NCBI GenBank assembly: GCA_938009275.1
Contig: CALLHY010000038.1
Span: 85,175-149,174 of the forward strand
Source: an uncultured bacterium
GTDB lineage: Bacteria > Cloacimonadota > Cloacimonadia > Cloacimonadales > Cloacimonadaceae
Length of the DNA stretch: 64,000 nt
Reading direction: 5' to 3'
The position numbers and the translations under genes were made by a program. The first letter of the stretch is position 1. The number at the start of each line of letters is the position of its first letter. Positions 8,837 to 18,041 of this stretch are shown one piece after another. The notes below the pieces were generated by a model. It was given only the letters and a program-made list of their open reading frames with translations. It had not been told where the DNA came from and made no database searches.

Positions 8837-9737
8837 TAAAAGCGTCTTAACCATTGGTAACTTCGATGGTATCCACATTGGACATCGAAAACTATTAAAC
8901 CGCCTTACCGAAATTGCTGCTGCAAACATGCTGAATAGCGTGGTAATTACTTTTTCAGACCACCCGGCTTTTACGCTGAATAGTGCTGCTACTCCCAAAT
9001 TGCTTTGTCCACCCATGCTCAAAGAAAGAGAGCTTCATGCTTTGGGCGTGAATGATGTCGCAATGCTACAGTTTACCCCCGGTATGGCGCAACAAACAGC
9101 CTTGCAGTTCCTAAGAAATTACATCGTTCCTTCGTGGAAGCCTGAGATTATCATTATGGGTTACGACTCCCACTTTGGCTTTAACAGACAAGGTAACTAC
9201 GAGTTCCTCTCCAGGGTTGCTCCTGATTTTGGCTTCCACGTTGAGTATGTTCCTCCGCTACTTGCCGGTGACAAACCGGTTAGCAGCAGTATGATTCGAA
9301 ACTTGTTGCTTCAAGGTAACATAATACTGGCAAACAGCATGCTTGGAAAGCCATACTGCCTTACTGGAAACGTGGCAAAAGGCATTGGCAAGGGCACCGG
9401 CTTCGGCTTTCCTACCGCCAACCTTCAACTCGCAACCCCGCATCAGCTTATCCCCAAAGATGGCATCTACCTGAGTAAGGTTCACTTGCAGGATGCTTCG
9501 TTTTTTGGATTGACAAATATTGGTAGCAGTCCAACAGTGAAACACACAGGGATAGTAGAAATCGAAACCTTCTTATTGGATTTCTCAGGCGATATCTACG
9601 GCTATCCCATAGAACTCGAACTGCTTCAATACTTGCGGGAGGAAAAAGTGTTCAGGAACGAGAGCGAATTGATTTCTGCTATGCAGCAAGACCTTAGTAA
9701 GGCACAGGAAATTATCTCAGCAGAGGCAGGGAACTAA
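8829..9737 (+). CDS. ribF: Bifunctional riboflavin kinase/FAD synthetase
   Basis: RibF converts riboflavin to FMN and then FAD. The N-terminal nucleotidyltransferase has TIGNFDGIHIGHRKLL (residues 8-23) and a VSSSMIR motif. The C-terminal kinase domain has GKGTGFGFPTANL and IETFLLDFSGDIYG. The length (302 residues) is usual. truB-ribF adjacency is widespread. The start overlaps the truB stop, and the last base of the stop is the A of the next ATG. Confidence 0.95.
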   Translation: MISKSVLTIGNFDGIHIGHRKLLNRLTEIAAANMLNSVVITFSDHPAFTLNSAATPKLLCPPMLKERELHALGVNDVAMLQFTPGMAQQTALQFLRNYIVPSWKPEIIIMGYDSHFGFNRQGNYEFLSRVAPDFGFHVEYVPPLLAGDKPVSSSMIRNLLLQGNIILANSMLGKPYCLTGNVAKGIGKGTGFGFPTANLQLATPHQLIPKDGIYLSKVHLQDASFFGLTNIGSSPTVKHTGIVEIETFLLDFSGDIYGYPIELELLQYLREEKVFRNESELISAMQQDLSKAQEIISAEAGN

Positions 9738-11635
9738 TGCGTTATCTCTTATCTCTAATCCTGTTGCTTACCTGTGTCCTGCCTGCGTTTGCCTCCCAGC
9801 AAATTGTAAAGATTCCTGCTGATGGCTCTCTTGTTTTTCCCAACAACGAGCGGGAGTTCGTGTTCGCAAATCACGGTGATAATGCTGATTTTCACCTCTA
9901 TGGCAGTAATAAATGGGCGGTTCGCTTCAATTTCCCTTCCATGTATCCTGGCATTACCGATTGCACCTTCTCCATCAGCAAGGCACGCATATACTTCCCC
10001 ATTCTGGGAGATTCAGTACAAGTGTCATTATATAGTGAAGCAGCCTCACTACCTTCTCAACTGATTACTACTGCCAAAGTCCTGGTTGATGCCAATGTGT
10101 TGGATATCCCCTTTCCAACTACAGTGCAGGCTCAGGTCGTTTGGTTGGTTGTAGACTATACCACGAACTTTCAAACACGTTTTGTTGCTGCTTCCCAAGG
10201 AGATGGTTCTCACAGCTATTATCTAAACACCAGTGCTGTTAATCCTTACTTCCAAAACATGTTGGTTGCCGGACTGAACTGCGAGCTCCTGTTTGGACTT
10301 CTGGGGAACTTTAATATTGATACTCCTGATCTTCAGCTTATTAGCTTCGGTTTCCCTGCCAAGCTGCGTCCCCGCGAGTCAGTAAGTCCGGTATTTAGCA
10401 TATATAATCACTCCACTACTCCAGTTAGTGATGCCCGATTGACCATCGAGATTGGCTCTCCAGATTCATCTTTTGTGATTAACCAGACAATAGACATCCC
10501 CGCGACCATAGACGCGCAGTCCCTGTATGAGGTTGAGGCTCCTGGCTTGCCTGGATATTCCTTTGATCTACCACAAGGCCCTATGCAATTGCGCATCAAA
10601 GCAGCCATTAGTAGCTCTTTGGCAGAGTCGAATATCACCCTGGTAAACAACTCAATCTCCAAAGTATATAACGTATTTAGCTATAATTACCCTATCCACC
10701 TTGTGGAAAACTTTTCTCAAGTTAACATGGTGAATGTTATTGGGCAGGCTCAAGACAGCTATGCTAATCCCGCTTTTCATCCGCTTACCTACTTGCCCAG
10801 CCTATCCGATAGTCTATCCAATCTTGCATCTTACCAAAGATTGGAGTGGTATGGCATTAATTCACTTCCTTCCACGATGTTTAATGGAGCAGAGAGGATA
10901 TACGGATTCTTAGCTTTGGATTATCCTGATAGATTTCAATCTGCTGCAACAGCTATACAGACAGATAGAAGCTTCATTAGTAGCTCAAATTGCTCCCTGG
11001 TAGAAAATCCCAACGAGAGTATTACCGTAGACATCAGTATTTCCAACTCCAACACCAAGCTATACGCTTCAGTAACCGATAATCCTGTGCTTAGCTCCCG
11101 TTTCTTTGTCGGTTTGTTCAAGAAGACCAATTTCGGAGGTATCAATCGCTATGTTCTTGACCGATGGATTGCCTTTGCCGATACTATAAATTCGACCCTT
11201 CGGAATGGAGGAACGGCAACTAAGACATACAATCTAAGCTTGTTAAATCTTAGCGTTGAGGAGCTACGGGAAAACTTCAGGATATATTACTGGCTGCAGG
11301 ATAAAAATGGGGGAGTGATCTATTATACTAATAACTCAGACTTTGCCGATCTAGCCCCCACCTCAGTTAATGACAGTTATATCCCCACCGCTGTCATAAC
11401 AGCCTATCCGAATCCGATTCGACATGGCAAAAGCTTATACTTACATAATCTCCCCCTTCGTGGATCAGTTAATGTGTACAACATTAAGGGACAATGTGTT
11501 TGGAGCGCGGATTTGAATAAGTCCGAACTTGCTGTTCCACAATTTGCCTTCACCGCTTCCGGTATATATTTCATAAAAACAAGTGATGCATCTGGCAAGC
11601 ACTTAAACACAATAAAAGTTAGCTATATAAAGTGA
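9737..11635 (+). CDS. Secreted Omp28-like protein with C-terminal sorting domain
   Basis: A signal peptide (MRYLLSLILLLTCVLPAFAS) precedes a beta-rich region. From about residue 325 there is an Omp28/thioredoxin-like domain: IHLVENFSQVNMVNVIGQAQD is followed by LEWYGINSLPSTMFNGAERIYG, which matches the cis-Pro/NG pattern of that fold. The CxxC expected after VENF is absent, so it is probably not a redox enzyme. The end carries a FlgD-like/T9SS sorting domain (AYPNPIRHGKSLYL...VNVYNIKGQCVW...GIYFIK). It is an exoprotein gene embedded in a housekeeping operon: the start overlaps the ribF stop by one base. The substrate or role is unknown. Confidence 0.75.
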   Translation: MRYLLSLILLLTCVLPAFASQQIVKIPADGSLVFPNNEREFVFANHGDNADFHLYGSNKWAVRFNFPSMYPGITDCTFSISKARIYFPILGDSVQVSLYSEAASLPSQLITTAKVLVDANVLDIPFPTTVQAQVVWLVVDYTTNFQTRFVAASQGDGSHSYYLNTSAVNPYFQNMLVAGLNCELLFGLLGNFNIDTPDLQLISFGFPAKLRPRESVSPVFSIYNHSTTPVSDARLTIEIGSPDSSFVINQTIDIPATIDAQSLYEVEAPGLPGYSFDLPQGPMQLRIKAAISSSLAESNITLVNNSISKVYNVFSYNYPIHLVENFSQVNMVNVIGQAQDSYANPAFHPLTYLPSLSDSLSNLASYQRLEWYGINSLPSTMFNGAERIYGFLALDYPDRFQSAATAIQTDRSFISSSNCSLVENPNESITVDISISNSNTKLYASVTDNPVLSSRFFVGLFKKTNFGGINRYVLDRWIAFADTINSTLRNGGTATKTYNLSLLNLSVEELRENFRIYYWLQDKNGGVIYYTNNSDFADLAPTSVNDSYIPTAVITAYPNPIRHGKSLYLHNLPLRGSVNVYNIKGQCVWSADLNKSELAVPQFAFTASGIYFIKTSDASGKHLNTIKVSYIK

Positions 11636-11642
11636 TGTGATT

Positions 11643-12596
11643 ATGGATAATCAAACTCCCATTTCCGAACTGCACCAAAAGACGGGTGAAGAAATTGTCG
11701 GCTTCTATCTCGCAGCCGAGAAAGAGCTTAGAGACGGAAAAAACGAGCAATACCTTAGGCTAAAACTACAGGATAGAAGCGGCTCAATCTCCGCGAATGT
11801 GTGGAAAGAAGCAAAAAAGTGTGCCGACCTTTTTGATGCCGGAGATATCGTAAAGATAAAGGGCAATGTAGTAAGCTTCAAGGGCCAAACTCAGATATCA
11901 ATAACCCAACTACGCTTTGCCGATAAGTCCGAATACCGGATTGAAGACTTTCTTGCCAGAAGCAAGATTGCTCCCGAAGTGCTTGCAGAGAGATTCTTTT
12001 CCTTTGTGGACAAGGTAGAACAAGCGCATCTGAACAAACTACTACACCTTATTTTTGACGATAAGGAATTCTTCTCGCGCTATTTAGATGCTCCTGCTGC
12101 AAAGGGTTGGCATCATAACTATGTCCACGGTCTTATTGAACACACCGTGTCCGTGGCATCAATATGCGAATTTGCCGCAACGATGTATCCTGTAAACTAC
12201 GATCTGTTGGTCACTGGTGCGCTTCTCCACGATGTGGCTAAAGTTATGGAATACGAAGGCAAAACTAATATCGAGTTCTCCGATGCTGGCAGATTGATTG
12301 GGCATCTTAGCATGTCTGACCAGTTAGTCTGCGAAACCGCTGCCCGCATTCCCGGTTTTCCCGAAGAGCTACTTATCAATCTTCGGCACCTTATTTTAGC
12401 TCATCACGGCGAGTATGAAAAAGCTTCGGTACGTTTACCACAAACCCTGGAAGCATTGTTACTTCATCTATGCGACAATCTGGATGCCCAGGCCGTGGGC
12501 GTATCTCAGCTAATTGATGCCTCCCCGCCCAATGCCGTTTGGACGGAATTCGACAGGCTGAATAACCGCTATTACAAGATTTTTAGACCCATCTAA
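11643..12596 (+). CDS. OB-fold/HD-domain 3'-5' exoribonuclease, YhaM-like
   Basis: The protein has an N-terminal OB-fold nucleic-acid-binding domain (about residues 13-95, YLRLKLQDRSGSISANVWKEA, VKIKGNVVSFKGQTQISI). An HD phosphohydrolase domain follows, with HHNYVHGLIEHTVSVA, GALLHDVAKV and LRHLILAHHGEYE. This order matches the YhaM/CBF1 family of 3'-5' exonucleases. ATG 11643 is preferred to GTG 11637, which is only two codons upstream. The gene follows the exoprotein by seven bases and overlaps the next gene by one, so it is part of the same operon. Confidence 0.85.
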   Translation: MDNQTPISELHQKTGEEIVGFYLAAEKELRDGKNEQYLRLKLQDRSGSISANVWKEAKKCADLFDAGDIVKIKGNVVSFKGQTQISITQLRFADKSEYRIEDFLARSKIAPEVLAERFFSFVDKVEQAHLNKLLHLIFDDKEFFSRYLDAPAAKGWHHNYVHGLIEHTVSVASICEFAATMYPVNYDLLVTGALLHDVAKVMEYEGKTNIEFSDAGRLIGHLSMSDQLVCETAARIPGFPEELLINLRHLILAHHGEYEKASVRLPQTLEALLLHLCDNLDAQAVGVSQLIDASPPNAVWTEFDRLNNRYYKIFRPI

Positions 12597-13381
12597 TGTT
12601 CCAGGCCACTGTTATCGCCAGCGGTAGTAAGGGTAACTGCGTGCTGGTTCAAACCTCCGATACTGCTCTGCTGATTGACGCAGGTGTTAGTATGCGTCGC
12701 ATCCTGGATACCATGGCTACCCTAAATATTCCCGAAAGCAGATTAGCAGCTGTGCTGGTTAGCCATGAGCACAGCGACCACATTCGCAGCGTTGGCGCGA
12801 TAGCCCGTAAACTAAAGATTCCAATTTTTATAAACAGACCAACCTTGTCTTTGTGTGGAGATAGACTGGGCAATATTGGCAGCTTGGTAAACATCTTTAA
12901 TACAGGCAGCAGCTTCCAGATTGGAGACATTGAGGTTGAGGCATTTGCAGCATCGCACGACTCGGCAGAGTGTTGCAACTTCACCTTTGCGTCCCAAAGA
13001 GATAACAGCCGGAAGCTTGGAATTGCCACGGATTTAGGCTATCCTACCCAGCTTAGTATAATGAAACTCTCCGGCTCCAGCACTTTAATTCTGGAAAGCA
13101 ACCATGACGAAGTGATGCTGATGAACGGTCCATACGACTGGCACCTGAAGCAACGAATTAGAAGCTCTCAAGGTCATTTGTCGAATATCCAGGCCGTGGG
13201 TCTGGTCTCCAGCTTGCCGCATCATGGACTAAAGAACCTGATTCTTGCCCATCTCAGCGAAACCAATAATGATCCTATTCTGGCCGAACGCACCATGCGT
13301 GAGTATCTGGACAGCATCCGTAGTGATGCCAGGTTAATGGTGGCTTCTCAGGATACCCATACCCCACTAATAGATATCTAA
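12596..13381 (+). CDS. MBL-fold metallohydrolase, YycJ/WalJ-like
   Basis: The metallo-beta-lactamase motif HEHSDHI is present, with IASGSKGNCVLVQTSDTALLIDAGVS upstream and the late metal ligand in ILAHLSETNNDP. This arrangement fits the YycJ/WalJ group, predicted nucleases or phosphodiesterases linked to cell-wall or DNA maintenance in Firmicutes. The length (261 residues) is typical. It is the last gene of the + strand run; priA converges with only seven bases between stops. Substrate is unknown. Confidence 0.82.
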   Translation: MFQATVIASGSKGNCVLVQTSDTALLIDAGVSMRRILDTMATLNIPESRLAAVLVSHEHSDHIRSVGAIARKLKIPIFINRPTLSLCGDRLGNIGSLVNIFNTGSSFQIGDIEVEAFAASHDSAECCNFTFASQRDNSRKLGIATDLGYPTQLSIMKLSGSSTLILESNHDEVMLMNGPYDWHLKQRIRSSQGHLSNIQAVGLVSSLPHHGLKNLILAHLSETNNDPILAERTMREYLDSIRSDARLMVASQDTHTPLIDI

Positions 13382-13388
13382 GGCTTTT

Positions 13389-15758
13389 CTACATCAACGA
13401 AGCCGGATCTACATCTATGTAGTGCGTGATGTATGATTCGGTTTTATAGCTCGCCTCAAACATCTCAAGTGCGCGGCGCATTAGCTCATGATTCCTGGCT
13501 TTTACAATCATGTGATACCGGTGTTGATTGTTAATCTTGTTTAATGGAGCTTCTGACGGCCCTATAACGAGTATCTCTGCCAACCTGAACTTGGATACCA
13601 TCTCCAGCTTTATCTGCTCAATTTTGCGCATTTCGAGTTTCAACAGACTCAGATCGGTACAGGTAAATACAATTCTGGATAAACGGTAGTATGGCGGGTA
13701 ATAAAGCGTCTTCCGGTGTTCAAGCTCCTCAGTAACAAAGCTTAGGTAGTCCTGCTTACTTGCCGCTTGAATGGCATAATGCTCAGGATTGTAGGTCTGA
13801 ACAATTACTTCTCCAGCCTTCTCGCCTCTTCCAGCTCTGCCTGCCACTTGGGTAATTAGCTGAAAGCTACGTTCTGCTGCCCGGTAGTCTGGAACATTCA
13901 GGCTAATGTCTGCCATAATTATTCCCACCAAAGTAACATCAGGAAAGTCCAAGCCTTTGGATATCATCTGAGTGCCCAGCAGAATGTCAACTTCGCCATT
14001 CTTCATGCGGTTATACATGGTTTTATAGGTATCTTTCTTGCGTGCCGAGTCCGAGTCCATGCGCATTACCCTGGCATCGGGAAAGAGAATTCTGATTGTT
14101 TGCTCCAGCTTTTGCGTGCCGGGTGCGCCATAGGAAAAGCTATAACTTCCGCATTCAGGGCATTTACGGGGGCTGGGATAGAACAATCCGCAATAATGGC
14201 ATTGCATTTCTTCTCTATCCCTGTGGTAAGCCATACTTATCTCGCAATTCTTACAAACAATCAGCTTCCCGCATTTCATGCACTGAACGAAGGATGAGTG
14301 CCCCCTCCGATTTTGGAAAAGGATTACCTGCTCTTTGTTACTAAGGCGATTGTCTATCGCTTCCATCAAGGTGGGGGAGATAAGCTCCTGCTCATACTCA
14401 TCCCTTAGATCAACTATCTTCACTTCCGGCAGTTGAAAGTCTAAGGGACGCGATAGCATTGTCTGCATTCTATATTTTCCGCTCTTGGCGTTCTGCCAGG
14501 ATTCCAGCGATGGCGTGGCACTGCCTATTACTACCTGTGCCCCGCAAAGCTTTGCTCTAACTATGGCTATGTCGCGCCCATGATATCGCGGAACGCTGTC
14601 CTGCTTGTAACTGCCTTCGTGTTCCTCGTCTATTACTATTAGACCGAGATCTACTACAGGGGCAAAGACAGCACTGCGAGCGCCGATTATTACTCGCTTT
14701 TCACCGTTTTTAATCTTTTGCCATTGCATATAGCGGTCTTTGTCGGTAAGCTGACTGTGTTGAATAGCCAGTATATCGCCAAAATCTGCTCTGAATCTAT
14801 CCACCATCTGCGGGGTTAATGCTATCTCGGGTATCAGGAAGATAACGCTTCTGCCAAGTTTCACATACCTGCGGATTATCTCCAGATACACCTCGGTCTT
14901 GCCGCTGCCGGTCACTCCAAACAGCAGGTTAACGTTAAACTTGTCATATTGCTCAGCAATGCTGGCAATAGCAATTTGCTGATCTGCATTCAGAGTTATT
15001 GTTTTACGGTTTGGCTCACCGTCAAATAGTAGGGTCTCGGGATCAATTCTTCGTGGTTCAATGGCAATTAAGCCTTTTTGCCCCAGTGCTTTTATGGCAG
15101 AATAGCTTACCACGTGGCTGATGCTGGACATAGGGAAAGAGATAGGTTCATTTACTATCAGTTCCCAGGCTTCACGTTGCTTAAGAGGTAAGTTATCAAT
15201 ATTGTAGCCTGTATCTTTACGAGTAATGTAGTTCACATACTTGGGTTTGTCGCGTTGCTTCACCTTGCGTTCGATGCTTACCAATCCCAGTGCCTCAGCT
15301 TCATAGGTAATAGCATACACCGGATAGGTGGGCAGTTGTTTCTTTAAGTCGCTAAGTTTTACTGCCTCCCCTTCTTTCAGTGCAGCTTTAAGCTTATCAA
15401 AGCGAGGTTCTGCGTTATTACCTGTCCATTGCACCACGGCATCCAGCTCAGGCATCATCAACGCGGGTATCATACTGAACAGAGCTTTGCCCGTGGAACA
15501 CATATAATACTTAGACATCCACTTGGCGAGCTCAATTAGCTCATGTGGAACAATGCTCTGTGCATCAAGTACTTCATCAATCAGTTTGTAGTTTATCTTA
15601 TCATCAGGAGCACTAAGATACTCATGTCCACAAATGCCCGGGTATGCTTTAGCAGAAAGTCTGACTAATACTCTGGCTCCCTCTGCAATTTCTACCGGAG
15701 ATTTATAAACCAGTTCTTTATTCAGCCATAATGGCAAGTGGACTATATAATACTTCAT
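13389..15758 (-). CDS. priA: Primosomal replication restart helicase PriA
   Basis: PriA recognises abandoned forks and reloads the replicative helicase. The 789-residue protein has an N-terminal DNA-binding domain, a helicase core with Walker A GVTGSGKTEVYLE, DEEH box (VIDEEHEGSYKQD) and GSATPSLES. A zinc-binding region has eight cysteines (CMKCGKLIVCKNCEISM...CHYCGLFYPSPRKCPECGSY). The helicase C-terminal motifs include GTQMISKGLDFPDV and QVAGRAGRGEKAGEV. Order and length fit PriA exactly. It is a single gene converging with the YycJ-like gene; a 34-bp palindrome lies upstream. Confidence 0.96.
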   Translation of the reverse strand: MKYYIVHLPLWLNKELVYKSPVEIAEGARVLVRLSAKAYPGICGHEYLSAPDDKINYKLIDEVLDAQSIVPHELIELAKWMSKYYMCSTGKALFSMIPALMMPELDAVVQWTGNNAEPRFDKLKAALKEGEAVKLSDLKKQLPTYPVYAITYEAEALGLVSIERKVKQRDKPKYVNYITRKDTGYNIDNLPLKQREAWELIVNEPISFPMSSISHVVSYSAIKALGQKGLIAIEPRRIDPETLLFDGEPNRKTITLNADQQIAIASIAEQYDKFNVNLLFGVTGSGKTEVYLEIIRRYVKLGRSVIFLIPEIALTPQMVDRFRADFGDILAIQHSQLTDKDRYMQWQKIKNGEKRVIIGARSAVFAPVVDLGLIVIDEEHEGSYKQDSVPRYHGRDIAIVRAKLCGAQVVIGSATPSLESWQNAKSGKYRMQTMLSRPLDFQLPEVKIVDLRDEYEQELISPTLMEAIDNRLSNKEQVILFQNRRGHSSFVQCMKCGKLIVCKNCEISMAYHRDREEMQCHYCGLFYPSPRKCPECGSYSFSYGAPGTQKLEQTIRILFPDARVMRMDSDSARKKDTYKTMYNRMKNGEVDILLGTQMISKGLDFPDVTLVGIIMADISLNVPDYRAAERSFQLITQVAGRAGRGEKAGEVIVQTYNPEHYAIQAASKQDYLSFVTEELEHRKTLYYPPYYRLSRIVFTCTDLSLLKLEMRKIEQIKLEMVSKFRLAEILVIGPSEAPLNKINNQHRYHMIVKARNHELMRRALEMFEASYKTESYITHYIDVDPASLM

Positions 15759-15840
15759 AGGGTACGGGTAATAGTATCAGCCAGTTTGTCAACCCCTTTT
15801 TCCCAGCTCACACATCCCTATGATTATCATGTAGTTATCG

Positions 15841-15915
15841 GAGCTTCCCTGCTGCTTCCTTGCTGCTATCCTGTGTCGAATACAGGATAGCAGCAAGGAA
15901 GCAGCAGGGAAGCTC
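15841..15915. repeat. Intergenic palindromic repeat, family A copy 1
   Basis: A perfect 34-bp inverted repeat (15841-15874 and 15882-15915) with a 7-base loop. The arm begins GAGCTTCCCTGCTGCTTCCT. A near-identical palindrome is at 38067-38139. It lies upstream of priA and downstream of the terminator of the envelope-motor cluster. No coding potential. REP/MITE-like by structure. Confidence 0.85.
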
Positions 15916-15972
15916 TGTAAATTTAGTTGGAAAACCTGGTAGAAAGGCTAGTTAAACTGATAAGCAATAAGC

Positions 15973-16003
15973 AAAAAAAAGCTCTGCATTAAGCAGAGCT
16001 TTA
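15973..16003 (-). terminator. Terminator of the envelope-motor operon
   Basis: Read on the - strand, AAAGCTCTGC and GCAGAGCTTT form a stem with a 5-base loop, followed by a T run (A run at 15973-15980). It lies about 20 bases beyond the stop of the AgmX-like gene. Confidence 0.85.
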
Positions 16004-16024
16004 TATCGTGTATTAGTACTTAAA

Positions 16025-17470
16025 TTATCCCTTACGGAACTTAGCTACAAAGGTGAAGTCGCTTTCGTCTTTCACGTTAAACGACCAGCCTTCGCAAAGC
16101 TGTTTTACTTCGGACAGGAATTCTTGCGGCATCTGACCATTGGGCGTAATGATTGCATTTAGCACCCTGCCATTGGCGTTGATCAGCAACCTGATAGACG
16201 CACTACCGGAGAAGGGTACTATTGCGTTATACTTCGAGTAGATAGCCGCAATTTGGCTCTGGCGGGCTTTTACAGACGCGTTTATCACATCGTATCTGCT
16301 TCTGGTTTCTGGAGCCATGGATTGGATGCTGCTTTCGGATACCTGGGCAACATTCTTACTTTTGAACGAAGAGACTAGCTGATTTGCTCCGGGAGTTAAT
16401 CCAAAGGCAACGCCACTGGGAGCAAGGGTCTTTAAGTTACCGGCTACATTTACAAAGGTACCTTCTTTAGGTCTGATACTCGATCCACCGACTGATGGCG
16501 CATTTGTAGCTATGCTTCCCAAGTCACTGCTGAAGCCAACAGTGCTATTGGGATTAAATGACGTGGTGTATCCTCCACCTTGACCGGGGCCGCCACCACC
16601 TTGACCGGGACCACCGCCACCGCCTTTGGAACCAGGACGGCTGGCTGCAAAGCCTTCGGTTAAAGTGGCGATGCGGATGGTTGGCGCACTGGATGAAGTG
16701 GCATTGGGATCAAAGTTACCCAATCCAAACATAGCTCCGGCACTAACTGCAGAACCACCAGTAGTTGCTCCACCGGGAGTTCCTTGAGTTGCTTGGGGGG
16801 TTACAGGGGTTTCTGGGGTGATATCCTGTTCCTGCCCACCGCTAGGCTGTTCGAAAGTGCTGCCTTCTACCTTTGCTATTTCGCTTTTAACCATTTCTGC
16901 TTTCTGCAATGTTGCAAGCTTCTGTTCCAGAGTTGCATCAAAACTGGCCTTGGGTTTTAGCGCAAGATCGAAGATTAGAACGAATATGATGGTAAGCAGC
17001 ACGAACAGCAAGAGGAGATTTCGATTGAATCTCTCCATTGCTGTGGGTTCGGAGAATCTGGCATATTGGGCAACAATCTGCTTCTCTTCAGGGGTTAGAA
17101 TTGTGATTCTTGGCTCTCTGAAATCATAGCTAATCTCCCATTGTGGAGCAATAGCCACCGATCCTGTCATATCGGGACGAAGCAGCAGTTCTGTACCTTT
17201 CAGAATGCTATTCTGAGTAAGGTAAGCACTATCAACAGGATTGTTGTCTTTGGAGCAAGTAAGGGTAGCCCCTGGGGGTAGCTGCATATAGAGCTGATTC
17301 CCTTTCTCAGTAATAAAGAGATGTTTGTCGGGGAATTTGTTGTCCAGGATTTGCCAAAAGAGGTATTTGTTTGAGCCAATGAAGAATTTCTTCTTTATCT
17401 CTTTTCCCTCTTGGGCAAAATTTAGAACTTTACCTTGATAGGTGAGTTGAATGTTTAGTAATTTCGCCAT
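16025..17470 (-). CDS. AgmX/PglI C-terminal domain protein, TonB/GltG-like
   Basis: The 481-residue protein has an N-terminal cytoplasmic domain that looks FHA-like (KKFFIGSNKYLFWQI...LFITEKGNQLYM, residues 28-63) and one membrane helix (about 150-171). A periplasmic Gly/Pro-rich linker with tandem GGGGPGQ units follows. The C-terminal AgmX/TonB-like domain is at about 390-481 (SGSASIRLLINANGRVLNAII...EGWSFN). Myxobacterial proteins of this type link AglRQS motors to the gliding/Glt machinery. ATG 17470 is chosen because GGGAGG lies four bases upstream. It is the last gene after exbB and two exbD. It probably transmits motor energy across the periplasm; this is inference. Confidence 0.82.
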   Translation of the reverse strand: MAKLLNIQLTYQGKVLNFAQEGKEIKKKFFIGSNKYLFWQILDNKFPDKHLFITEKGNQLYMQLPPGATLTCSKDNNPVDSAYLTQNSILKGTELLLRPDMTGSVAIAPQWEISYDFREPRITILTPEEKQIVAQYARFSEPTAMERFNRNLLLLFVLLTIIFVLIFDLALKPKASFDATLEQKLATLQKAEMVKSEIAKVEGSTFEQPSGGQEQDITPETPVTPQATQGTPGGATTGGSAVSAGAMFGLGNFDPNATSSSAPTIRIATLTEGFAASRPGSKGGGGGPGQGGGGPGQGGGYTTSFNPNSTVGFSSDLGSIATNAPSVGGSSIRPKEGTFVNVAGNLKTLAPSGVAFGLTPGANQLVSSFKSKNVAQVSESSIQSMAPETRSRYDVINASVKARQSQIAAIYSKYNAIVPFSGSASIRLLINANGRVLNAIITPNGQMPQEFLSEVKQLCEGWSFNVKDESDFTFVAKFRKG

Positions 17471-17481
17471 AATACCTCCCT

Positions 17482-18030
17482 TTACCGTGTTGCCAGGCTT
17501 TCTTTCTGTAACCAATCAGCATCTTCCAATGTGGCAAAGTATATGTGAGTATAGCCAACAGAGGTGCCGATGGCAACCATTTCGGAGACGTATTCGCAAG
17601 GAATGAAATTGTCTGCTTGAATAATCAGGCAAGCCTCAACATCATCTGCATTATTTTTATAGATAGCTGTGGCTTCCATCCTAAGGTAGTCAAGAATCGC
17701 TTTGCGTTTGTCCGGGCTCAATATTAGTTCTTGCGGATGTCCGAACTCCAAGCTTTCGTTACCCAGGACTATCTTATCTGTAAAAATCTTAACGGGAGTT
17801 GCTTCAGCTTTCTCCATTATCGCATCGTTGGTAATGGTTGAAGGATAGCGTATTCCCGGTTCTGCAGAAATCTTCACCGCTTCGGTGGAAACGTTTTTTA
17901 TAAGAAACACCAGGATGATGGTTAGCACGTCCAGTAGTGATGTAATGGATAAGCCCTTCACATCTTCTACCTTTCTGCGAACTCTCCTTAGGTTCTTGTC
18001 GGAACTGCCAAGTCTGTCTTTTAATTGCAT
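17482..18030 (-). CDS. ExbD/TolR-family biopolymer transport protein (with conserved Asp)
   Basis: A 182-residue protein with one N-terminal membrane helix (about residues 28-46, SITSLLDVLTIILVFLIK) containing Asp34, the position used for proton flow in ExbD/TolR. A periplasmic domain follows. TAAGGAG lies eight bases before the ATG. It follows a second exbD by 11 bases and precedes the AgmX-like gene by 11 bases. The two ExbD proteins probably form a mixed complex with the ExbB protein encoded upstream in the operon. Confidence 0.88.
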   Translation of the reverse strand: MQLKDRLGSSDKNLRRVRRKVEDVKGLSITSLLDVLTIILVFLIKNVSTEAVKISAEPGIRYPSTITNDAIMEKAEATPVKIFTDKIVLGNESLEFGHPQELILSPDKRKAILDYLRMEATAIYKNNADDVEACLIIQADNFIPCEYVSEMVAIGTSVGYTHIYFATLEDADWLQKESLATR

Positions 18031-18041
18031 AGTCCAACTCC

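Noticed and set aside
16564..16635. Tandem DNA repeat in the AgmX gene as a mobile or regulatory repeat
   Set aside because: It encodes the Gly/Pro-rich periplasmic linker in frame and is explained by the protein.
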